From NCBI GenBank assembly GCA_022446885.1, contig JAKVBU010000019.1, positions 1 through 60,796 on the forward strand: a DNA stretch of 60,796 nucleotides, read 5' to 3'. This document shows positions 24,079 through 33,272 of the stretch, one piece after another. Source of the DNA: Phycisphaerales bacterium (lineage in GTDB: Bacteria; Planctomycetota; Phycisphaerae; Phycisphaerales; SM1A02). Position numbers and translations under genes: made by a program. The stretch's first letter is position 1. Each line of letters opens with the position of its first letter. The notes under the pieces are model-generated. The model worked only from the letters and a program-made list of their open reading frames with translations. It did no database searches and was not told the DNA's origin.

Positions 24079-27000
24079 ATGGCCATTCCTCTCGTTTCCC
24101 CCCTCGCCCGCAAGCTCTTCGGTACCCGTAATGACCGGTTGGTCAAACGCTATCTGAGCATCGTGGATGAAGTCTCATCACACGAGTCGGTTGTCCGCTC
24201 GCTCGATGACGCCCAATTGCGGGCGAAGACCGAGGAATTCCGAACCCGCATCGACGAAGGGGCTTCGGCCGAATCGTTGATTCCAGAAGTCTTCGCGGTC
24301 GCTCGTGAGGCCATGGACCGAAATGTGGGCATCAGAAACATCTTCGACCCGGCTCAGGACTTCGATCCCTCGTCCTTCGACGCCGACATTCGAGCGATGT
24401 ACGACGAGACAAAGGCCGCCATGGAGGCTGCGGAAGATCACAAGCCCACCGGCGATTGTCTCGGATGCATGCAGGGCGTACCCGCTTGGCAGGTCATGGA
24501 CATTCCCACGCCGATCTATGACGCGGTGCGAGCCTTGTACCCCCAGTCGCGACCACCATTTCGGGCACGTCCCTTCGACGTGCAGATCATCGGCGGCATC
24601 GTGCTGTACGAAGGCCGTATCGCCGAGATGAAGACCGGTGAAGGCAAGACCATCGTCGCACCGCTCGCCTGCTATCTGGCGGCGCTGCAGCGAAAGCAGG
24701 TGCACGTGGTGACCGTGAACGACTACCTCGTGCAGCGTGACCGCGACTGGACCTTCCCGTTCTTCCGGTCTCTTGGCCTGACAGTGGGGGCGATCCACCC
24801 GCAGCACATGCTTCCGCCGCAACTCAAGCAGGTGATGTACCACTGCGACGTCGTCTATGGCACCACGTCTGAATTCGGCTTCGACTATCTGCGCGACAAC
24901 ATGAAGATGTCCAAGCACGAGCAGGTGCAGAAGCGTCGGCAGGTGGCGATCGTGGACGAGGTCGATTCAACACTCATCGACGAAGCCCGTACCCCGTTGA
25001 TCATCTCAGGGCCGGCGCATGATCATGAGCCCCGCTATGAGTTGGCCGACACGCTCGCCCGACATCTGATCGAACGGCAAAAGCAGTGGAATGTCGCTGA
25101 TGAGAAGGTGCAGTCGTGCCAGTTGGCGGTGTCCACCCTTGAGGGTGACATTCGCAACGCTCGCGACAAGGCTGCGATCCCTCAGTTGAAGGCCAAGCTA
25201 GATGAGACGCGGGCGAAACTGCCTGATCTGGAGGCGGTTCGTGATGAGCACACCCAGTTCTACGAGGTGGAACTCGACAAGAAGCGGGCTACGTTGACGC
25301 ATGAGGGCATCGCCGAGGCGCAGACCGAGTCGGGCCTTGGCTCGTTCTATGTCGGGGAGAACCTCGACATGCCCCACCTGCTCGAGCAGGCGATTCGGGC
25401 CCATGCCGTGTATCAGCGGGATCGGGATTACATCGTTGCGCCTGATGAGCAGGGCCAGCAGACGGTCGTGATCGTTGACCAGAACACGGGCCGAAAGATG
25501 GTCGGCCGCCAGTGGTCTGACGGGCTGCACCAGGCCGTGGAAGCCAAGGAACGCGTTCCTATCAAGCAGGAAACGCAGACCATGGCCACGATCACCATTC
25601 AGAACTTCTTCAAACTCTATGAGCGGCTGTCGGGCATGACGGGCACCGCCGACACGGAAGCGACCGAGTTCTACGAGATCTACAAGCTGGACGTGGTGGT
25701 CATTCCAACGAACGTGCCCGTCGAGCGTGTGGATCACCAAGATGTCGTCTATCTGACCGAGAAAGACAAGACCGCAGCGATCCTCGAGGAGATTCGACGG
25801 TTCCACGACGTGGGGCTACCAGTGCTCGTGGGCACGACGAGTGTGGAGAACAGCAAGATGCTCTCCGACGAACTCACAAGGCGGCACGGTGTCAGGCACG
25901 AGGTGCTCAACGCTGAGCAGCACGAGCGTGAGTCGGAGATCGTCAAGAGCGCCGGTCAATTGGGGGCGGTGATGGTCGCCACGAACATGGCGGGCCGTGG
26001 CACCGACATCAAACTGGGCGAGTTCGATCGAAACGCGCTCGTTTCTCACTGGAAGCAGCGTGATCTGCTGCCGCGAGATGCCGGCCCGTCGATGGATGAC
26101 GAGGCATTGATTGCGGCCGTGTTTCGCCATCTCGCTGCCCGTGATCTGAAGTTGCCCAAGGCCGAACTGGAGGCAATGGATGACGCCGCCGTCGAGCATG
26201 CCATGCTCGCCCACTGGTATGTGGAGTTGGCGTGGGGCAAGGAGGGCAAGGCCAAAGGCATGACGAGCGAGGCCCTCCGAGATGCATTGGACAAGACCGG
26301 CTCAACCGCCATGCACCGAATTCGTGTGTTCGATCACATCGAGGACATGGGAGGCCTGCATGTGGTGGGCACGGAGCGCCATGAGTCGCGGCGGATCGAC
26401 AACCAGTTGCGTGGTCGATCCGGGCGTCAGGGCGACAACGGTTCATCGCGATTCTTCCTGAGCCTCGAAGATCCGCTCATGAAAATGTTCGCTGGCCCGA
26501 CCACGCTGCGCATTCTCAGCAAGTTGGGTATGAAGGAAGGCGACGCCATCGAGCACTCGATGCTCACGAAGGCGGTGGGCCGCGCTCAGCGAAAGGTGGA
26601 AGAGCGGAACTTCCTCATTCGCAAGAACATCCTCGAGTACGACGAGGTCATGGATCACCAGCGGCACGACTTCTACGGCACACGCCAGCGGGTGCTCGAA
26701 GGCGATGAACTGCGCGAGTTGATCTTCGACTATCTGGGTACGGCGGTGGAGGATGCCTGCTGGCGATTCCTCGACGCGGGATACCGGGCGGCCTGTGTGA
26801 CCGAGTGGATCCGTGAGCATCTGAATGTGACCATCGAGCCGGAGCGGCTCAAGTTCGAAGATCGCGACCGGCTGCATGAGAGCATCCGTCGAGCGGCCGC
26901 CGAGGAAGTCGGTCAGATGATCCGCATTTCGATCGGTGAGTTCATCGCCGAAGAGATCGATCTGGGCACCGGCAGCGTGACCGACGGTGGCGCCAATGAC

Positions 27001-28203
27001 TGGCAGGGACTGGTCAACTGGGTGAATGGGCACTTCGGCATCGATCTGAAGGTGGAGGACATCCACGATCTGCCTCGCGACGAGATCATCCGAACGGTCG
27101 AGGCCCGAGCTGAAGCAGCGACCGAGGCTATCGAACTGGATGGGCTCGACACATTCCTTGTGGAGACCTATCCCCATGAGGAACTCGCCAAGTGGGTCAC
27201 CACCCGGTTCGGACAGGAACTCGACCCGTCGGTATTCAAGGATGTGCAGTCGCCCGATGAGGCGGTCGGTGTCATCATCGACGAGGCCCGTGATCTATAT
27301 CACAAGCGAGAGCGCTTCTACCCGATCGATTTCGCCATCGAGATGACCACAGCCGGCATGCAGCAGGACCCGGCGCAGGCCATCGCGAAGTTCTGCGCCT
27401 GGGTCAAGGCCCGCTATGAACTGGATTGGACACCCGAGACGCTGCCGTCAACCAACCCGATGGAGATTCGACAGCACGTCGCCGACGAGGCGATCACCTG
27501 GGACGACGCGAAGGTAGAAGATCGCGCCCGCCGATTGACCGACGGTGTTTCCTCGGTTGATGAGCTCGACGAACGGCTCAAAGAGCAACTTTCCGCCTCG
27601 TTGTTCGACGACGAGCGTGAGGCCGCCGAATCCGACATGCACGCAGCCACAGTCGCCAAGATCCGCTCGGTGATGCGGCTGGAGGTCGAGCAACTGGAGC
27701 GATGGGTGCTGCTGCAGATCCTCGATGCTGCCTGGAAGGAACACCTCCATCAGATGGACCAGTTGCGTGAGGCCATCGGCTATCGCAGCTTCTCCCAGCG
27801 CGACCCCCGGATCGAGTTCAAGCGGGAAGGCGCTAAGCTCTACGAAGACATGCAGGAGAACGTGCGTGATCGCCTCGTGGACATGGTCTTCAAGGTGCGG
27901 CTGTCTCCGCAGGTTCAGCAGCAGGGCGGGGCACAACCCGGTGCTCAGCCCGCGGCCCCCGGCGCCCCGGCCCAGCAGGCACCTGGGCCCCAGCAGCCAC
28001 CAACGCAGCAGGACCCGGCCCAGGCGGCCGTTCGGGCCGCAGCGGCCGCTGCTTCCGGCGACGCGAGCCAGTCCCGATCAACCTCGCGTTCGCGTCAGCC
28101 TGCCTCTGGAGGCGCTGGTGCTGCACTCGCAGTCGGGCGGAACGAGCCTTGCCCCTGCGGGTCGGGCAAGAAATACAAGAAGTGCTGCGGGGTCAAGAAG
28201 TAG
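24079..28203 (+). CDS. secA: Preprotein translocase ATPase SecA, enlarged
   Basis: A 1374-residue SecA (usual length ~850-950) that drives Sec export. Seen: Walker A at 184-191 (MKTGEGKT), VDEVDSTLIDEARTPLIISG near 290, NMAGRGTDIKLG near 642, GGLHVVGTERHESRRIDNQL near 757, and the C-terminal zinc/SecB tail NEPCPCGSGKKYKKCCG. There are three insertions: a predicted coiled coil at ~335-405, about 90 residues between GTDIKLG and GGLHVVG, and ~970-1150 with three tandem ~63-residue units (WVNGHFG, WVTTRFG, WVKARYE). A Gln/Pro/Ala-rich linker precedes the zinc tail. GGAGG lies about 8 nt before ATG. Confidence 0.98.
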   Translation: MAIPLVSPLARKLFGTRNDRLVKRYLSIVDEVSSHESVVRSLDDAQLRAKTEEFRTRIDEGASAESLIPEVFAVAREAMDRNVGIRNIFDPAQDFDPSSFDADIRAMYDETKAAMEAAEDHKPTGDCLGCMQGVPAWQVMDIPTPIYDAVRALYPQSRPPFRARPFDVQIIGGIVLYEGRIAEMKTGEGKTIVAPLACYLAALQRKQVHVVTVNDYLVQRDRDWTFPFFRSLGLTVGAIHPQHMLPPQLKQVMYHCDVVYGTTSEFGFDYLRDNMKMSKHEQVQKRRQVAIVDEVDSTLIDEARTPLIISGPAHDHEPRYELADTLARHLIERQKQWNVADEKVQSCQLAVSTLEGDIRNARDKAAIPQLKAKLDETRAKLPDLEAVRDEHTQFYEVELDKKRATLTHEGIAEAQTESGLGSFYVGENLDMPHLLEQAIRAHAVYQRDRDYIVAPDEQGQQTVVIVDQNTGRKMVGRQWSDGLHQAVEAKERVPIKQETQTMATITIQNFFKLYERLSGMTGTADTEATEFYEIYKLDVVVIPTNVPVERVDHQDVVYLTEKDKTAAILEEIRRFHDVGLPVLVGTTSVENSKMLSDELTRRHGVRHEVLNAEQHERESEIVKSAGQLGAVMVATNMAGRGTDIKLGEFDRNALVSHWKQRDLLPRDAGPSMDDEALIAAVFRHLAARDLKLPKAELEAMDDAAVEHAMLAHWYVELAWGKEGKAKGMTSEALRDALDKTGSTAMHRIRVFDHIEDMGGLHVVGTERHESRRIDNQLRGRSGRQGDNGSSRFFLSLEDPLMKMFAGPTTLRILSKLGMKEGDAIEHSMLTKAVGRAQRKVEERNFLIRKNILEYDEVMDHQRHDFYGTRQRVLEGDELRELIFDYLGTAVEDACWRFLDAGYRAACVTEWIREHLNVTIEPERLKFEDRDRLHESIRRAAAEEVGQMIRISIGEFIAEEIDLGTGSVTDGGANDWQGLVNWVNGHFGIDLKVEDIHDLPRDEIIRTVEARAEAATEAIELDGLDTFLVETYPHEELAKWVTTRFGQELDPSVFKDVQSPDEAVGVIIDEARDLYHKRERFYPIDFAIEMTTAGMQQDPAQAIAKFCAWVKARYELDWTPETLPSTNPMEIRQHVADEAITWDDAKVEDRARRLTDGVSSVDELDERLKEQLSASLFDDEREAAESDMHAATVAKIRSVMRLEVEQLERWVLLQILDAAWKEHLHQMDQLREAIGYRSFSQRDPRIEFKREGAKLYEDMQENVRDRLVDMVFKVRLSPQVQQQGGAQPGAQPAAPGAPAQQAPGPQQPPTQQDPAQAAVRAAAAAASGDASQSRSTSRSRQPASGGAGAALAVGRNEPCPCGSGKKYKKCCGVKK

Positions 28204-28240
28204 GCACAGGTTGGGGCGGCCACCTGTGCCATGGCATCGG

Positions 28241-29344
28241 CTACGACGTCGAGGCTTCGGTCGGTCGCCCCAGTCGCCACAGCACCAGCAGGATCACAAC
28301 GCTGCCCATCGCCGCCCAGGCTGGCCCATGGAGCAGGCCCGTTTCTGCGCAGGCCGCGGCCGCGACCATGGCCACGATGATCAGGGCAATGCGGCCCGGT
28401 CGTAGCGGCCATGGGGGGCCCATGGCCCGGAACAGCACGATGCCGGGAAAGACGACTGCATATAGCGCAAGGAAACGCAGATAGGTGTGCCACGTGGCAT
28501 TCCATGGGTCGGACATGAGCAGCCCGGTGGCCCATGGCAATAGTGGCGCCAGCAGTGGCAACATGAGCGAGATGCCCGCTCGCCCGCCCACGACACCGGC
28601 CGGGGAAACCTCCCGCAGATTCGCAGCCAACGTGAAGATTGACTGTACGAGCACGTGAACCAACACGCCCATCCGCATCAGTTCCGGGCCGAGTCTGGAG
28701 TATGTGGCGGTGATGAAGAGCAACAGGAAAAAGGCCACGCCGACGACGAGGAACGCCCTGCGGTCATCGGTCGCCTGCAGCGTCTGGTGGAAGGGGGCAT
28801 CAAGCCAAGGGCTCAGGCCGAATCCAAGGCAGAAGATGGGCGCGAGCCAGATCACATCGATGGGGTCACGGGTTGGGGTGGGGGTGGTGAACCCTTCATC
28901 CAGCCGAACGCCCAACACGCTCATGGAAACGACGAACGTGGCGACCCCCAGCCAGGGCCAGAGGGCGCGGGGAAGCATGGCCAGCAGCCAGGCCAGTGCA
29001 AAGGCCAGCAGCGGCACCACGTACAGATTGCTGATCAGCGGGTGGGTCTCGGGCAGGAACCACGTCGTGACCATCGACAGGAAGAGCAGTTGAAAGCCGA
29101 CAGTTGCGATGGCGAACCATCTGATCGCGGTGGCATGTCGGCGGCAGAACGTCCTGGACGCATCAGCAGTACGAAGACGCCAGCCCATCCAGGTGCAGCC
29201 GATCACATTGGGCACGGCAATGAGTACGAAGCCCCACCAGCCATACCACTGCATGAGCAGCACCGGCAGGTACATGCCGATGCACCAGGTCCACGCTGAT
29301 GCGCCATACATTCCCCACCCGAGATTGCGCAGCATTGCCCGCAT
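28241..29344 (-). CDS. Polytopic membrane protein of unknown function
   Basis: A 367-residue protein with roughly ten hydrophobic segments, Trp-rich at the start (NLGWGMYGASAWTWCIGMYL) and with a short charged loop near DDRRAF. No transporter or enzyme motif was recognised. A TACACT box (29352-29357, minus) lies 7 nt before the ATG. It converges on secA, with stops 37 nt apart. Confidence 0.75.
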   Translation of the reverse strand: MRAMLRNLGWGMYGASAWTWCIGMYLPVLLMQWYGWWGFVLIAVPNVIGCTWMGWRLRTADASRTFCRRHATAIRWFAIATVGFQLLFLSMVTTWFLPETHPLISNLYVVPLLAFALAWLLAMLPRALWPWLGVATFVVSMSVLGVRLDEGFTTPTPTRDPIDVIWLAPIFCLGFGLSPWLDAPFHQTLQATDDRRAFLVVGVAFFLLLFITATYSRLGPELMRMGVLVHVLVQSIFTLAANLREVSPAGVVGGRAGISLMLPLLAPLLPWATGLLMSDPWNATWHTYLRFLALYAVVFPGIVLFRAMGPPWPLRPGRIALIIVAMVAAAACAETGLLHGPAWAAMGSVVILLVLWRLGRPTEASTS

Positions 29345-29380
29345 GGCACCCAGTGTAGTTGGTGATTGACGCGGGCCGAT

Positions 29381-29989
29381 TCAGCGTCGGCGACGCTGGG
29401 CGTGGGTCTTTGGTGTGCAGTGGAAGGTCATCGTGCACTCGCCTACGCGGCGGGGGGTACGTCTTCCACGTACAGCCTGCTGAATCTGCAGAACCACATC
29501 GATGTTGAACTCGCCGCCCTGAGCTAGATCCCCGTGCAACTGCTTTCGCAGGTTGTCCTGATCGGCCACCTCATACACGGCGGGGCCATGGCAGGGGCGA
29601 AGGAATCGGTAGTTCAGATTCTTGCACACGACCTGGTAGTCACTGCCACACTCGGCGAAGAGAAACATGCCGCCAGCCACTTCCGAATTGCCCAGCAGGG
29701 CAGCACCGGCCATCGCGTTGTACCAATTCCGATTGAATCGACGGAAGGGCAGGATTGCTCGGAATCGAGCATTTCGCTTGTGCGTACCTTCTTCCCGTCG
29801 AATCGAAATGCCACTCCGCCAGGCATAGGGCAGCCAGATGAGTGAGCACACGCGGTGCCAGAAGTTGTTCTTGGTACTCAACCGACTGATGAACGCCTCC
29901 ATGCGGGCATAGAGCGACCGCTTGCGGCGGGCCGATGTGCCTGCAGCGGCAGCGAGATGCTTGTCAGGTTTGGGGGCAGTGATAGACAT
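29381..29989 (-). CDS. Hotdog-fold, DUF4442-like protein
   Basis: About 202 residues from the ATG at 29989 (SITAPKPDKHL); the upstream frame to 30103 is poor and lacks a signal. Core features LPYAWRSGISIRREEG, RNWYNAMAGAALLGNSEVAGG and YQVVCKNLNYRFLRPCHGP match the DUF4442/YiiD-C thioesterase-like hotdog family, acting on acyl-CoA-like compounds. The final ~35 residues are basic. It lies 36 nt upstream of the polytopic protein gene and may be co-transcribed with it. Confidence 0.75.
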   Translation of the reverse strand: MSITAPKPDKHLAAAAGTSARRKRSLYARMEAFISRLSTKNNFWHRVCSLIWLPYAWRSGISIRREEGTHKRNARFRAILPFRRFNRNWYNAMAGAALLGNSEVAGGMFLFAECGSDYQVVCKNLNYRFLRPCHGPAVYEVADQDNLRKQLHGDLAQGGEFNIDVVLQIQQAVRGRRTPRRVGECTMTFHCTPKTHAQRRRR

Positions 29990-30152
29990 TGGGGCGGTGA
30001 GCAATGGGGCGAGGGCAGCCACATCTGCCGTCTCAATATCGTCATTGTAGCACCTGCACGGACAGGACCACTTGCTGAGTGTGCCAGTTTCAGACCTCGG
30101 CAATGAGCCCCCGGCAGGCTCATCAGCCGCTCCGCTCGATTATCGTTCCCGC

Positions 30153-30980
30153 ATGCCACTTTCTCGACTCGGTGTGTGTTCTTGGAGCCTCAGGCCTACC
30201 TCTCCAGATGATCTCGTTCAGCAGGTGTTGGGCACGGGCCTCAAGGCCGTCCAACTGGCTCTGTCGCCAATCGTGAGCGATAGGGACACATGGGGTGAAT
30301 GCATCAGCCGCCTCCTGGAGCATGATGTGCAACTGCTCAGCGGCATGATCGAGCCGGTCGGGGAGGACTACAGCACCATCGATCGGATACGCGAAACGGG
30401 GGGCGTTCGGGTGGACGCCCACTGGGGGGCCAATGAGGCGATGGCTCGGGCCTCAGCCGTGCTCGCGGCCAACGCAGGCATGGGGCTTATCACCCTGCAC
30501 GCAGGCTTCTTGCCCCATGACCCATCCGACCCAGAGCGGGCGACGATGGTGAAGCGGCTGCAGACGCTGGCCGACATCTGCGTCCAACAAGGCATCAGTC
30601 TGGGGCTGGAGACGGGGCAGGAGAATGCCATCACATTGTTGGAGGTGCTCGGGGAGATCGATCGACCGAATCTGGGCGTTAACTTCGACCCCGCCAACAT
30701 GGTGCTGTACGGAATGGGCGATCCCATCGAGGCGTTCAAGCTCCTGCGGCCTCACGTTGTTCAAGTGCACATCAAAGACGCCCGGTGGCCAGCTCAAGCC
30801 GGCGAGTGGGGAACCGAGGTGCCGGTGGGCGAGGGGGTCGTCGACTGGGACGCCTTCATGCAGGTAGCCGCATCCGTTGATCGCGAGATCGACGCCATCA
30901 TCGAACGCGAGGCCGGAGACAATCGCGCCGGCGACATTCGAACAGCCGTCGAGGCGACTTCAGGATTTCTGGGCTCGTGA
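30153..30980 (+). CDS. Sugar-phosphate isomerase/epimerase-like TIM barrel
   Basis: About 275 residues. LGVCSWSLRPTSPDDLV, LITLHAGFLPHD, GISLGLETGQE, NLGVNFDPANMVLYG and VVQVHIKDARW are the metal-site strands of the xylose-isomerase-like (AP endonuclease 2) barrel; E, D, H and E ligands are present. The substrate is unknown. I use the ATG at 30153, 6 nt after TATCGT, instead of the upstream ATG at 30072. The stop overlaps the GTG of the ggt gene, so the two are coupled. Confidence 0.85.
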   Translation: MPLSRLGVCSWSLRPTSPDDLVQQVLGTGLKAVQLALSPIVSDRDTWGECISRLLEHDVQLLSGMIEPVGEDYSTIDRIRETGGVRVDAHWGANEAMARASAVLAANAGMGLITLHAGFLPHDPSDPERATMVKRLQTLADICVQQGISLGLETGQENAITLLEVLGEIDRPNLGVNFDPANMVLYGMGDPIEAFKLLRPHVVQVHIKDARWPAQAGEWGTEVPVGEGVVDWDAFMQVAASVDREIDAIIEREAGDNRAGDIRTAVEATSGFLGS

Positions 30981-32716
30981 AGTCTTCCACGGGCAACTGG
31001 GCAGCATTGCTTGTGCTGTGCACGCTGGTCGGATGCACTTCAGCGCCCCGGCAGGCGGTTTTCACGGGTGGGGCAGTCGCTGCAGATCATCCGGTGGCAT
31101 CCGAGGCGGGTGTACGCATGTTGCGTCTGGGGGGGAACGCCGTAGATGCCGCAATCGCCGCCAGTTTCACGCTGTCAGTCACTGACCCATTCAGTTGCGG
31201 GGTAGGTGGCGGTGGGTTCATGGTTGTCTACGCACCACCCAGCGACGCTCGACCCGCCGTGGAAGCCGTGCTCAATTACCGTGAGACGGCCCCCGGGGCG
31301 CTGGGGCCGGACTTCTATCCGTCGCTTGATCGCACTGATGCCAGTCGCATAGGAGGGGCCGCAGTGGGCGTACCTGGCACGGTGCGGGGCCTGGAGGCCG
31401 CCCACCAACGCTGGGGCACGCTGCCATGGCCGACGCTCCTGGCGCCGGCGATTGAAGCGGCCCAGCAGGGTGTTGCGGTGAATGAGGCGTGGTGTGCTGC
31501 CGCCCGATGGCTCGGTGAGGCACGATCAGATCAACCGCACCTGGCCCGATGCAGCGAGTGGATCTGGAAGCATCTGTGCGGCTCGGGCACACTCCAGCCA
31601 GGAGATGTTGTTCGGCAACCGGAGCAGGCTCGTCTGCTTCGTCGGATTGCCGGGCGGGGGGCTGACTTCTTCTACACCGGTGAAGTTGCCCGCGACATCG
31701 CATTGGCAGCGCAGGCAGCCGGCGGCGTGATGCAGATCGAGGACATTGAGGGGTATTCCACGCAGGATCTGGCCCCGCTCGTCGCGGACGAGATCTTTGG
31801 TCGCTATCGACTGCTCACCATGCCGCCGCCCAGCAGCGGAGGTGTCGCCGAGATTCAGGTCCTGCGCATGCTCTGGCGGCGATGGGGTGATCTGCACGAT
31901 CCCGGTCCGGATGATCCCGCCTATCTGCATCTGTTGGCATCAGCCATGCAGCAGGCATTTGCCGATCGGGCCCGTTGGTTGGCGGACGGCACATTCGCAC
32001 CTGTGCCGGTTAGTCACCTTTTGAGTGATGCCCATGTCCAGGCCGCCGCGGATCGAATCGATCCTGATCGAGCCCTAGAGCCCGTCGATGCCCACGTGCT
32101 GCCTCCCCCCGATGATGCGGGCACATCGCATCTGTCTGTTGTTGACGCCGACGGAATGGCCGTGGCGTGTACCGAGACCATCAATACGCTCTGGGGATCG
32201 TGTGTGGCCGTTGAGCCCTGGGGCATCGTTCTCAACAATGAGATGGACGACTTCACCACGAACCCCGGCGGGTCCAACGCATTTGGGTTGCGGCAAAGCG
32301 ACCGCAATGCCCCTGAGCCGGGCAAGCGGCCGCTCTCGAGCATGTCGCCGACCATCGTGCTCGAGGGTGATGAAGTTCGACTGGTTGCCGGTGCCTCCGG
32401 AGGGCCACGCATCATCTCCGCCACGATCAAGGCGATCGTCGATGTGCTGATATTCGGCATGACCCCGGAGGAGGCGCTCGCCGTGGGTCGGGTGCATCAA
32501 CAGTGGAGCCCGGATGTGTTGTGGCTGGAGCAGGGTCGTTTCGATGAATCAGTCCATGCGGATTTGCGTTCGCGAGGTTGGGATGTGCGCGAGCGCACCG
32601 GCATGGGGGCCGAACAACTGCTGGAAGTGCTTCCGGATGGGAGCATGTTGCCCGCAAGCGACCCGCGCAAAGGTGGAGCACCCGCAGGCGTACGGTCGGT
32701 GACGACTGCTGACTGA
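30977..32716 (+). CDS. ggt: Gamma-glutamyltransferase, lipoprotein form
   Basis: A 579-residue precursor starting at GTG that overlaps the preceding stop. It has a lipobox (VLCTLVGC), GGNAVDAAIAASFTLSVTDP, CGVGGGGFMVVY and the autocleavage/nucleophile site around T383 (GTSHLSVVD), which splits the chain into two subunits and transfers or hydrolyses gamma-glutamyl groups such as those of glutathione. Later WGSCV and LNNEMDDFT are conserved. Periplasmic lipid anchoring is expected. Confidence 0.95.
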   Translation: MKSSTGNWAALLVLCTLVGCTSAPRQAVFTGGAVAADHPVASEAGVRMLRLGGNAVDAAIAASFTLSVTDPFSCGVGGGGFMVVYAPPSDARPAVEAVLNYRETAPGALGPDFYPSLDRTDASRIGGAAVGVPGTVRGLEAAHQRWGTLPWPTLLAPAIEAAQQGVAVNEAWCAAARWLGEARSDQPHLARCSEWIWKHLCGSGTLQPGDVVRQPEQARLLRRIAGRGADFFYTGEVARDIALAAQAAGGVMQIEDIEGYSTQDLAPLVADEIFGRYRLLTMPPPSSGGVAEIQVLRMLWRRWGDLHDPGPDDPAYLHLLASAMQQAFADRARWLADGTFAPVPVSHLLSDAHVQAAADRIDPDRALEPVDAHVLPPPDDAGTSHLSVVDADGMAVACTETINTLWGSCVAVEPWGIVLNNEMDDFTTNPGGSNAFGLRQSDRNAPEPGKRPLSSMSPTIVLEGDEVRLVAGASGGPRIISATIKAIVDVLIFGMTPEEALAVGRVHQQWSPDVLWLEQGRFDESVHADLRSRGWDVRERTGMGAEQLLEVLPDGSMLPASDPRKGGAPAGVRSVTTAD

Positions 32717-32815
32717 ACGCTCCTCATGGGGCGTGACTGAAGCAGCGATCAGATCGTCATACTCTGGCAGTTGCCGGGGCTGTGGCATCATCTTCGGAAT
32801 CCTGCACATCGCCAG

Positions 32816-32821
32816 TACACT
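32816..32821 (+). promoter_or_regulatory. -10-like TACACT before the FmdB homologue
   Basis: TACACT ends exactly 6 nt before the GTG at 32828, with no Shine-Dalgarno. The spacing fits a leaderless transcript starting at the GTG. Confidence 0.45.
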
Positions 32822-32827
32822 GCAGGT

Positions 32828-33109
32828 GTGCCCACGTACACCTACCAGGTTGTGACAGATGACGACTCTGGTGAGATCTTCGAGGTCTTCCAGCCAATGA
32901 GTGATCCTCCGCTCAAGTCACATCCGGAGACCGGAGAGCCGGTGCGACGCATTCCCAGCGTGCCCAACATCAACACGCAGTGGAATGAGAAGGGTGGCAA
33001 ACTCTCGAACAAGAATCTCGATCGACTCGGCTTCACCAAGTACGAGAAGGCCGGTGACGGGGTGTACGAGAAGAAGGCCGGCGACGGGCCGGACACCATT
33101 CAGCGATGA
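32828..33109 (+). CDS. FmdB-family-like small protein lacking the zinc-ribbon cysteines
   Basis: A 93-residue protein starting at GTG. PTYTYQVVTDDDSGEIFEVF, MSDPPLKSHPETGEPVRRI and PNINTQW follow the FmdB pattern (PTYEYRC.xCG.xFEVFQ and CPxCG), but the two C-x-x-C pairs are absent: the positions read VVTD and SHPE. There is no cysteine in the protein. FmdB proteins are putative zinc-ribbon regulators; this one must fold without zinc or bind something else. The C-terminus (LDRLGFTKYEKAGDGVY) is basic and acidic mixed. The gene is isolated. Confidence 0.8.
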   Translation: MPTYTYQVVTDDDSGEIFEVFQPMSDPPLKSHPETGEPVRRIPSVPNINTQWNEKGGKLSNKNLDRLGFTKYEKAGDGVYEKKAGDGPDTIQR

Positions 33110-33204
33110 GGCGCTAGGCAGGGGGGCAGTCTGTGGATCGGCTCAGGGCACAGACGTCACTGAGCGGGTGCCGGATCATTGCGCACATCAGCAGCTGGAC
33201 CAAC

Positions 33205-33240
33205 AAAAAAACGACGCCGCATGTCTGGAGACATGCGGCG
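33205..33240 (-). terminator. Rho-independent terminator of rpsB-tsf
   Basis: An 11-bp perfect stem (33215-33225 with 33230-33240) and a four-base loop are followed on the minus strand by seven T (33211-33205). It lies 33 nt beyond the tsf stop. A T7 run on the plus strand at 33256-33262 could let the same hairpin also stop plus-strand transcripts. Confidence 0.88.
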
Positions 33241-33272
33241 CCGGTCAATCTTGCGTTTTTTTCAGCTGCTGA

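Noticed and set aside
24178-24918. 246-codon minus-strand frame in secA
   Set aside because: Antisense of conserved motor domain; composition biased and no motifs.
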